Positions 58,397 to 64,000 of a stretch of DNA of 64,000 nucleotides are shown piece by piece. A program made the position numbers and the translations under genes. Below the pieces are notes generated by a model. That model had not been told where the DNA came from. It searched no databases and saw only the letters and a program-made list of their open reading frames with translations. Source of the DNA: Glaciecola sp. KUL10 (GTDB taxonomy: Bacteria; Pseudomonadota; Gammaproteobacteria; Enterobacterales; Alteromonadaceae). The DNA is taken from the NCBI RefSeq assembly GCF_003203515.1, contig NZ_BGNG01000002.1:452760-516759 (forward strand). The letters are read 5' to 3'. Position 1 is the stretch's first letter. Each line of letters starts with the position of its first letter.

Positions 58397-59707
58397 ATGG
58401 CAAAACCAGGACTAGATGCAGGAGCAAAAGGCGGATTGAGTGAACTCAAATCGCGTCTGTTATTTGTTCTTGGAGCAATCATAGTGTTTAGGCTCGGGTC
58501 TTATGTACCCATTCCTGGTATCGATGCAAACGTGTTGTCTCAATTATTTGAACAACAAAAGGGCACCATTGTAGAGATGTTTAACATGTTCTCTGGTGGT
58601 GCACTTGAGCGTGCTTCGGTACTAGCATTAGGAATAATGCCTTACATTACTGCTTCGATTATCGTGCAATTGCTTTCGCATATGCATCCTCCATTGATGG
58701 AGTTAAAGAAAGAAGGTGAAGCAGGTAGACGCAAAATCAGTCAGTACACGCGTTATTTAACCTTAGTACTTGCAACATTCCAATCAATCGGAATAGCAAC
58801 TGGTCTGCCTAATCTAATCCAAGGTTTAGTGATAAACCCCGGACTTGGTTTTTACTTTACAGCGGTAGTGAGCTTAGTAACTGGAACTATGTTCCTAATG
58901 TGGCTAGGTGAGCAAATTACAGAACGCGGTATTGGTAATGGTATTTCTATCCTTATCTTTGCTGGCATCGTAGCGGGTCTTCCAACAGCGATTGGTCAAA
59001 CTGCTGAACAAGCACGACAAGGTGATATCAACCTTCTGTTCTTGTTCGTCATCGGTGCAATCATAATGGCATTAACTTATCTTGTTGTGTTTGTAGAGCG
59101 TGGTCAGCGTCGTATCGTCGTTAATTACGCAAAGCGTCAACAAGGTCGCAAAGTGTTTGCGGCGCAAAGCTCTCACCTTCCTTTAAAGGTGAACATGGCG
59201 GGTGTTATCCCACCAATCTTTGCTTCTAGTATCATTTTGTTCCCAGGAACAATTGCCGGTATGTTTGGTCAAAATGAGACTTTCTCGTTTTTGACTGATG
59301 TATCACTAGCATTGTCTCCAGGTCAGCCGTTATACGTTATGTTGTATGCTGCAACGATTATATTCTTTTGCTTTTTCTATACTGCATTGGTGTTTAATCC
59401 GCGCGAAACTGCTGATAATTTGAAGAAGTCTGGTGCGTTTGTACCTGGTATTCGTCCAGGTGAGCAGACATCACGTTATATCGATAAAGTGATGACACGC
59501 TTAACGCTAGCTGGAGCTCTCTATATTACCTTTATTTGTTTGGTGCCTGAATTCTTACTATTGTGGTTTAACGTTCCGTTTTACTTCGGTGGTACATCAC
59601 TACTCATTATTTGTGTAGTGGTGATGGATTTCATGGCGCAGGTGCAGACCCACTTGATGTCACATCAATACGGGGATGTTCTTAAGAAAGCCAATCTGAA
59701 AGGCTAG
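58397..59707 (+). CDS. secY: SecY, protein translocase channel subunit
   Basis: Central pore of the Sec translocon, ten transmembrane helices, 436 residues. [18 protein letters not shown] (helix 1 and plug), [21 protein letters not shown], and the cytosolic loops [17 protein letters not shown] and [15 protein letters not shown] that contact the ribosome and SecA. Located inside the spc operon after rplO, as in nearly all bacteria. Confidence 0.98.
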   Translation: MAKPGLDAGAKGGLSELKSRLLFVLGAIIVFRLGSYVPIPGIDANVLSQLFEQQKGTIVEMFNMFSGGALERASVLALGIMPYITASIIVQLLSHMHPPLMELKKEGEAGRRKISQYTRYLTLVLATFQSIGIATGLPNLIQGLVINPGLGFYFTAVVSLVTGTMFLMWLGEQITERGIGNGISILIFAGIVAGLPTAIGQTAEQARQGDINLLFLFVIGAIIMALTYLVVFVERGQRRIVVNYAKRQQGRKVFAAQSSHLPLKVNMAGVIPPIFASSIILFPGTIAGMFGQNETFSFLTDVSLALSPGQPLYVMLYAATIIFFCFFYTALVFNPRETADNLKKSGAFVPGIRPGEQTSRYIDKVMTRLTLAGALYITFICLVPEFLLLWFNVPFYFGGTSLLIICVVVMDFMAQVQTHLMSHQYGDVLKKANLKG

Positions 59708-59750
59708 GCACTACGCCTAGTCCTAAGTTGGCCAATTACGGAGTGATGTA

Positions 59751-59864
59751 ATGAAAGTTCGTGCATCCGTTAAAAAGATTTGCCGTAACTGCAAGATCAT
59801 TAAACGTAACGGCGTTGTAAGAGTGATCTGTGTAGAGCCTAAGCATAAGCAAAGGCAAGGTTAA
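59751..59864 (+). CDS. rpmJ: Ribosomal protein L36
   Basis: 37-residue 50S protein: [20 protein letters not shown] at the start and PKHKQRQG at the end. Cys11, Cys14, Cys27 and His32 form the zinc site, so this is the zinc-binding (C+) form. Starts 43 bp after secY behind GGAG. Confidence 0.96.
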   Translation: MKVRASVKKICRNCKIIKRNGVVRVICVEPKHKQRQG

Positions 59865-59957
59865 TCAAACTCTTTTTATAAAGAGCTCTTTTATTAGAGA
59901 AAAGATGGTTTTTAATATCGGGGGCTGTACTGGCGCCCGAGCCTTAAAACCTTTATT

Positions 59958-60042
59958 TGCAATTTAGTTGCTGGGTAAGTATCCTATCGGGCTTTTTAGG
60001 CTAGCAACAATTAATTAGAGGAGTGCTGTTAATGGCCCGTAT
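59958..60042 (+). promoter_or_regulatory. Alpha-operon leader: S4-binding pseudoknot (Alpha_RBS)
   Basis: The region before rpsM has the features of the E. coli alpha-operon mRNA target of S4: outer helix GTTGCT (59967-59972) with AGCAAC (60003-60008), the conserved core GTATCCT...CGGGCTTTTTAGG, and GAGGAGTGCTGTTAATGGCCCG, so that the ribosome-binding site and first codons are part of the fold. S4 binding would repress rpsM-rpsK-rpsD-rplQ translation. Confidence 0.85.
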
Positions 60043-60388
60043 CGCTGGCATTAACATTCCTGAACACAAGCATGCTGTTATCGCTATCCAAGCTATCTTT
60101 GGTATCGGTCAGACTCGCGCCAAAGAAATTTGCGTGAACGCAGGTGTTTCAGAATCAACCAAGATCAAAGATCTTGATGAAGCGACTATTGATAAACTTC
60201 GTGACGAAGTTGCAAAATTCACCGTTGAAGGTGATTTGCGCCGTGAAGTATCAATGAGTATTAAACGTTTGATGGATTTAGGTTGCTTCCGTGGTATTCG
60301 CCACCGTCGTAGCTTACCTCTACGTGGTCAGCGCACTAAAACAAATGCGCGTACCCGTAAAGGCCCACGTAAACCTATTAAGAAGTAA
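60032..60388 (+). CDS. rpsM: Ribosomal protein S13
   Basis: 30S head protein that touches 50S, 118 residues ([18 protein letters not shown]). ATG at 60032 lies inside the S4 pseudoknot; the earlier in-frame codon at 60023 is not plausible. First gene of the alpha operon. Confidence 0.97.
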   Translation: MARIAGINIPEHKHAVIAIQAIFGIGQTRAKEICVNAGVSESTKIKDLDEATIDKLRDEVAKFTVEGDLRREVSMSIKRLMDLGCFRGIRHRRSLPLRGQRTKTNARTRKGPRKPIKK

Positions 60389-60405
60389 GCGAGGGAGAAT
60401 AAGTT

Positions 60406-60795
60406 ATGGCTAAAGCACCAGCTCGCGCACGTAAGCGCGCAAAACGTCAAGTTGCAGACGGTATGGCTCATATCCATGCGTCTTTCAACAACACAATTGT
60501 GACTATCACCGACCGTCAAGGTAACGCTCTTTCTTGGGCTACTTCTGGTGGATCTGGTTTCCGTGGTTCGCGTAAATCAACTCCTTTTGCTGCTCAAGTA
60601 GCTGCAGAAAGAGCAGGCGCTGCTGCACAGGAATACGGCCTTAAGAACATCGAAGTGTTCGTTAAAGGTCCAGGTCCAGGTCGTGAATCTGCAATTCGTG
60701 CGTTAAACGCAACGGGTTACAAAATCACAAATATTACCGATGTGACACCTATACCTCACAACGGTTGTCGTCCACCGAAAAAACGTCGCGTTTAA
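60406..60795 (+). CDS. rpsK: Ribosomal protein S11
   Basis: Platform protein of 30S, 129 residues, ending [18 protein letters not shown] as in other gammaproteobacteria. Confidence 0.97.
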   Translation: MAKAPARARKRAKRQVADGMAHIHASFNNTIVTITDRQGNALSWATSGGSGFRGSRKSTPFAAQVAAERAGAAAQEYGLKNIEVFVKGPGPGRESAIRALNATGYKITNITDVTPIPHNGCRPPKKRRV

Positions 60796-60819
60796 TCGAC
60801 GGACAGTTGGAGAAAGATC

Positions 60820-61440
60820 ATGGCTAGATATTTGGGTCCAAAACTCAAACTAAGTCGTCGTGAAGGAACAGACTTGTTCCTTAAGAGCGGCGTAAGAGCA
60901 ATTGATAGCAAGTGTAAAATTGACACTGCACCAGGTCAACACGGCGCGCGTCGCGGTCGTTTGTCAGACTACGGTGTTCAATTGCGTGAAAAGCAAAAAG
61001 TTCGTCGTATGTATGGCGTACTGGAAAAACAGTTCAGAAACTACTATAAAGAAGCTGCACGTCTTAAAGGCAACACAGGTGAAAACTTGTTGCAACTTCT
61101 TGAGCAACGTCTTGATAACGTTGTTTACCGTATGGGTTTCGCGAGTACTCGCGCAGAAGCTCGTCAACTAGTTAGCCACAAAGCTATCGTAGTTAACGGT
61201 CAAGTAGTTAACATTCCATCTTTCAACGTTAAAGCTGAAGATGTGGTTGCTGTTCGTGAAAAAGCGAAAAAACAGGCTCGTATTGTGGCTGCACTAGAAT
61301 TAGCAGACCAACGCGAAAAACCAACATGGTTGGAAGTTGACAACACTAAAATGGAAGGAACGTTTAAGCGTCTTCCAGAAAGAACGGATTTGTCTGCGGA
61401 CATTAACGAACAGTTGATTGTCGAACTTTACTCGAAGTAA
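60820..61440 (+). CDS. rpsD: Ribosomal protein S4
   Basis: 16S assembly initiator of 206 residues with an S4 RNA-binding motif ([20 protein letters not shown]). By family it is the repressor acting on the alpha-operon leader. [19 protein letters not shown] start. Confidence 0.98.
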   Translation: MARYLGPKLKLSRREGTDLFLKSGVRAIDSKCKIDTAPGQHGARRGRLSDYGVQLREKQKVRRMYGVLEKQFRNYYKEAARLKGNTGENLLQLLEQRLDNVVYRMGFASTRAEARQLVSHKAIVVNGQVVNIPSFNVKAEDVVAVREKAKKQARIVAALELADQREKPTWLEVDNTKMEGTFKRLPERTDLSADINEQLIVELYSK

Positions 61441-61484
61441 TCGTTAAGATTATAAAGAGAAAGATTAACTAAAGAGGAAACATT

Positions 61485-62471
61485 GTGGGTTCAGTGACCG
61501 AATTCCTAAAGCCAAGATTAGTTGAAATTGAAAACGTTTCACCTACTCGTGCAAAAGTAACACTAGAGCCATTAGAGCGCGGCTTCGGCCATACTCTTGG
61601 TAATGCATTACGTCGTATCTTGCTTTCGTCTATGCCAGGTTGTGCAGTGACAGAAGTCGAAATTGACGGTGTATTACATGAGTACAGCACTAAAGAAGGT
61701 GTTCAAGAAGATGTAATCGAAATTTTGCTTAACCTTAAGGGACTAGCAGTACTTCTCGAAGGAAAAACCGAAGCGACACTTACACTAGTTAAATCTGGTG
61801 CAGGTGCAGTCGTTGCAGGTGACATCCAGCACGATGGTGACGTTGAGATTGTTAACCCAGATCATGTTATTTGTACTTTGACTGGTGATGCTGAAATCAG
61901 CATGCGCATCAAAGTAGAAATGGGTCGCGGTTATGTCCCAGCTTCAACTCGTCGTTCCTCTGAAGATGATGATCGTCCAATTGGTCGTTTATTAGTTGAT
62001 GCTTCATACAGTCCTGTAGAGCGTATTGCTTATTCAGTAGAGTCAGCTCGTGTTGAACAACGCACTGACTTAGATAAGTTAATTATCGATATGGAAACTA
62101 ACGGCACGTTAGATCCAGAAGAAGCCATTCGTCGCTCTGCAACTATCTTAGCTGAGCAATTAGATGCGTTCGTAGAATTACGTGACATCTCTGAGCCAGA
62201 AGCGAAAGAAGAGAAGCCTGAATTTGATCCAATACTACTTCGTCCAGTTGACGATTTAGAATTAACGGTTCGTTCGGCTAACTGTTTGAAAGCGGAAGCT
62301 ATCCAATATATTGGTGACCTGGTACAGCGTACTGAAGTTGAACTTCTTAAAACGCCAAACCTTGGTAAGAAGTCGCTTACAGAAATTAAAGATGTACTGG
62401 CGTCTCGTGGACTTTCACTAGGTATGCGCCTAGAGAACTGGCCACCAGAGTCAATCGCTGAAAAAGATTAA
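61485..62471 (+). CDS. rpoA: RNA polymerase alpha subunit
   Basis: 328 residues: N-terminal dimerisation domain (about 1-235, [19 protein letters not shown]), a flexible linker rich in Glu, and the C-terminal domain (about 250-328, [16 protein letters not shown]) that contacts UP elements and activators. GTG start behind AGAGGAAA. Fourth gene of the alpha operon. Confidence 0.98.
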   Translation: MGSVTEFLKPRLVEIENVSPTRAKVTLEPLERGFGHTLGNALRRILLSSMPGCAVTEVEIDGVLHEYSTKEGVQEDVIEILLNLKGLAVLLEGKTEATLTLVKSGAGAVVAGDIQHDGDVEIVNPDHVICTLTGDAEISMRIKVEMGRGYVPASTRRSSEDDDRPIGRLLVDASYSPVERIAYSVESARVEQRTDLDKLIIDMETNGTLDPEEAIRRSATILAEQLDAFVELRDISEPEAKEEKPEFDPILLRPVDDLELTVRSANCLKAEAIQYIGDLVQRTEVELLKTPNLGKKSLTEIKDVLASRGLSLGMRLENWPPESIAEKD

Positions 62472-62489
62472 TCAGTCTTCAGACTGATT
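62470..62489 (+). other. Intra-operon hairpin between rpoA and rplQ
   Basis: Perfect 8-bp stem AATCAGTC-TTCA-GACTGATT beginning at the rpoA stop codon. Only TTTG follows, so full termination is unlikely; it may partly end transcripts or be an RNase processing site that tunes rplQ against rpoA. Confidence 0.6.
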
Positions 62490-62508
62490 TGTAAAGAAGG
62501 ATATAGCT

Positions 62509-62913
62509 ATGCGCCATCGTAAAAGTGGTAGACAGTTAAATCGTAATAGCAGCCACAGACAAGCTATGTTTAAAAACATGGCGGGTTCATTGGTCAAGCA
62601 CGAAGTTATTAAAACTACGTTGCCAAAAGCGAAAGAACTGCGAAGAGTAATTGAGCCGCTAATCACACTAGCAAAAGTAGACAGCGTTGCAAACCGCCGT
62701 CTAGCAATGGCTAGAACTGCTGATAAAGAAGTGGTAGGTAAACTATTTAATGAACTGGGTCCGCGTTATGAAACTCGCCCAGGTGGTTATTTGCGTATTT
62801 TGAAGTGCGGATTCCGCGCTGGTGACAATGCGCCAATGGCTTATGTTGAGTTAGTTGACCGTCCTATTGTTGAAACTGCAGAAGAAGAAGTAGTTGAAAC
62901 AGTTGAAGACTAG
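62509..62913 (+). CDS. rplQ: Ribosomal protein L17
   Basis: 134-residue 50S protein near the exit tunnel ([20 protein letters not shown]). Last gene of the alpha operon; the C-terminal tail is acidic ([13 protein letters not shown]). Confidence 0.97.
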   Translation: MRHRKSGRQLNRNSSHRQAMFKNMAGSLVKHEVIKTTLPKAKELRRVIEPLITLAKVDSVANRRLAMARTADKEVVGKLFNELGPRYETRPGGYLRILKCGFRAGDNAPMAYVELVDRPIVETAEEEVVETVED

Positions 62914-62925
62914 ACTTCACAATAA

Positions 62926-62956
62926 CAAAAAACCCGCTTAATTGCGGGTTTTTTTA
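62926..62956 (+). terminator. Rho-independent terminator of the alpha operon
   Basis: Stem AAAAAACCCGC-TTAATT-GCGGGTTTTTTT, 15 bp after the rplQ stop. Confidence 0.92.
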
Positions 62957-63003
62957 TGCCTAGGATTGTATATCCAAACATAAATGATTGCTGATATCAC
63001 TAC

Positions 63004-63789
63004 CTAGTAGTGAACAGACGTGTATTGTCGGGCTTTATCCTCACTCAAACCACCCCTCATCGCAGAGTCTATAAATGCTTGCTCTTCTATGCCTCTATCA
63101 CGAGCCAGTTCTGTTAATCTATGCATAGCCTCGGGATGCATCGCTAGTTGCTCGACAGATATGATTATCATAGATTCTGATTCGGAAGAGTCCATCGGAA
63201 ACAGTGCTAAAAGCGCATCGATAACATACTTTCCTACCAAAGGAACTTCTTTAATTGTAGTAACCAAGATATCTAAGGCTTTATTGGGGTAGGAAGCTAC
63301 AAGTGTTTTTGCAATCTGATCTGCTGAGTCGGGCTCTACCAATACAGCTGTTTTAACGAGTTCATTAAAGTTTTCAGGAGAAAATTTACAAGCTGCTTCA
63401 GCAGCAAATTCTGCATAACTCGGCTCTGCATTTATTGCTAATCTCAATAATTCTGTTGGCTCTGCTAGGTCTCGCTCTATTGCTAACTTTAAAAATTCGT
63501 CTACAAAAGCTGGTTGAGTTGAAACAGCAGCCGACAAGATCTGACGAAAGCGCTCTGGGTAGGTATCAAATGCTATCTTAACAATATCTACAGACTTTTC
63601 TGGGTACCTTGCTATAAAAGTGCGAACTGCTGTGCCAACTGAGTTGCTTGATCTTACTTGGTTGACAAACAATTGACTGCTATGACTAGGTTCAACCTTA
63701 AGTTCCATACTTTTGTTGGGTTCTGCCGATACCTTAGCAACCATTACAAAGATACTCAGTGTTGCTAAACTTACCAAATTTTTATTCAT
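63004..63789 (-). CDS. Secreted protein of ten 15-residue helical repeats, unknown function
   Basis: Starts at ATG 63789 (AAGGT 9 bases upstream), 261 residues, signal peptide ending near AKVSA-EPNK. From residue 49 to 198 the sequence falls into ten consecutive units of exactly 15 residues, nine ending in or near Pro: for example EKSVDIVKIAFDTYP, ERFRQILSAAVSTQP, ENFNELVKTAVLVEP, DSADQIAKTLVASYP, NKALDILVTTIKEVP. Pattern: charged start, then hydrophobic positions about 5, 6, 9, 10, 13, then Pro15, suggesting one short helix per unit stacked in a solenoid. The last 60 residues are not repetitive and end RGGLSEDKARQYTSVHY. I do not recognise the family. No gene neighbour gives a clue. Confidence 0.8.
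   Translation of the reverse strand: MNKNLVSLATLSIFVMVAKVSAEPNKSMELKVEPSHSSQLFVNQVRSSNSVGTAVRTFIARYPEKSVDIVKIAFDTYPERFRQILSAAVSTQPAFVDEFLKLAIERDLAEPTELLRLAINAEPSYAEFAAEAACKFSPENFNELVKTAVLVEPDSADQIAKTLVASYPNKALDILVTTIKEVPLVGKYVIDALLALFPMDSSESESMIIISVEQLAMHPEAMHRLTELARDRGIEEQAFIDSAMRGGLSEDKARQYTSVHY
63196..63645 (-). repeat. Ten tandem 45-bp units coding the 15-residue repeat
   Basis: The repeat is exact in length at the protein level with no insertion or deletion over 150 codons, but the DNA copies are strongly diverged, so the array is old and kept by selection on structure rather than by recent duplication. Confidence 0.75.
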
Positions 63790-63904
63790 TAAAACTACCT
63801 TAAACAAAAGCTCTATCTATATGTCGGCGACAACACTATATTTGTTACGAAAAGGTTAATCTACAGCTATATAAAAAAACATTCAATTTTTTACAGTATT
63901 TCTA

Positions 63905-63932
63905 TTGACCTATTCGTATAAATGACTACAAT
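63905..63932 (+). promoter_or_regulatory. Stable-RNA promoter at the window end
   Basis: TTGACC (63905-63910), 16-bp spacer, TACAAT (63927-63932), then GCGCGTCGC. Same spacing, -10 and discriminator as the tRNA-Thr promoter at 13914. Transcription should start near 63940 and run out of the window, so a tRNA or rRNA gene is expected just beyond base 64000. The 60 bases after the start contain no coding sequence I can recognise. Confidence 0.65.
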
Positions 63933-64000
63933 GCGCGTCGCTTTGAAGAGAAGACCGCGTAGCGAATCTCAAATAAGACAATTAGTTTGGTAATTCGTTT

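Overview
The window looks like chromosomal core DNA of a marine, flagellated gammaproteobacterium of the Alteromonadales type. The evidence is the AT-rich composition, the E. coli-like neighbourhoods (ubiJ-ubiB; gppA-rhlB divergent from trxA-rho; purE-purK; ubiD-fre; rnr and rlmB close together; spc and alpha ribosomal operons), a MotX sodium-motor protein, and many secreted peptidases. I saw no insertion sequence, prophage, CRISPR array or known defence system. All function calls come from reading motifs and recalled family sequences; no search was run.

Layout. 1-6.9 kb: 3' end of ubiJ, ubiB, then gppA/rhlB facing trxA/rho. 7-18 kb: a small secreted protein, a TonB-dependent receptor broken by an internal deletion, a DASS/SLC13 transporter, an M20 amidohydrolase, purE-purK, tRNA-Thr(TGT), a frameshifted M17 aminopeptidase, a PCu(A)C copper chaperone with a Dps ferritin, and a PQQ-type sugar dehydrogenase. 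18-27 kb: a hybrid histidine kinase, an Mpo1-like membrane protein, cnoX, purA, an aldehyde dehydrogenase with a VOC protein, and an orphan sugar-type binding protein divergent from a chemoreceptor.

27.3-39.7 kb is the most interesting region: a compact locus that looks like a dedicated pathway for eating or recycling peptidoglycan fragments. A five-gene leftward operon (SSS symporter, murQ, M14 carboxypeptidase, a lipoprotein fusing an AmiD-type amidase to a PBP4B-like serine hydrolase, NhaC-family antiporter) diverges from a rightward operon (alanine racemase, BadF-type sugar kinase, MscS channel) and is closed by an L-Ala-D/L-Glu epimerase. Together they could cut the peptide from MurNAc, import and phosphorylate MurNAc, convert it to GlcNAc-6-P plus D-lactate, and turn the stem peptide into L-amino acids. 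Sodium-driven import plus a soluble kinase would replace the PTS transporter MurP used by E. coli.

39.8-54 kb: a solute-binding protein, an M28 peptidase, fre, ubiD, motX, rnr, a two-PilZ protein, rlmB, a DUF4397-like lipoprotein and an orphan response regulator. 54.3-62.9 kb: the spc operon (rplN to rpmJ) and alpha operon (rpsM to rplQ) with a recognisable S4-binding pseudoknot leader; the S10 operon is not upstream, which is unusual. 63-64 kb: a secreted protein made of ten perfect 15-residue repeats and, at the very end, a strong stable-RNA promoter almost identical to that of the tRNA-Thr gene, implying a tRNA or rRNA gene just outside the window.
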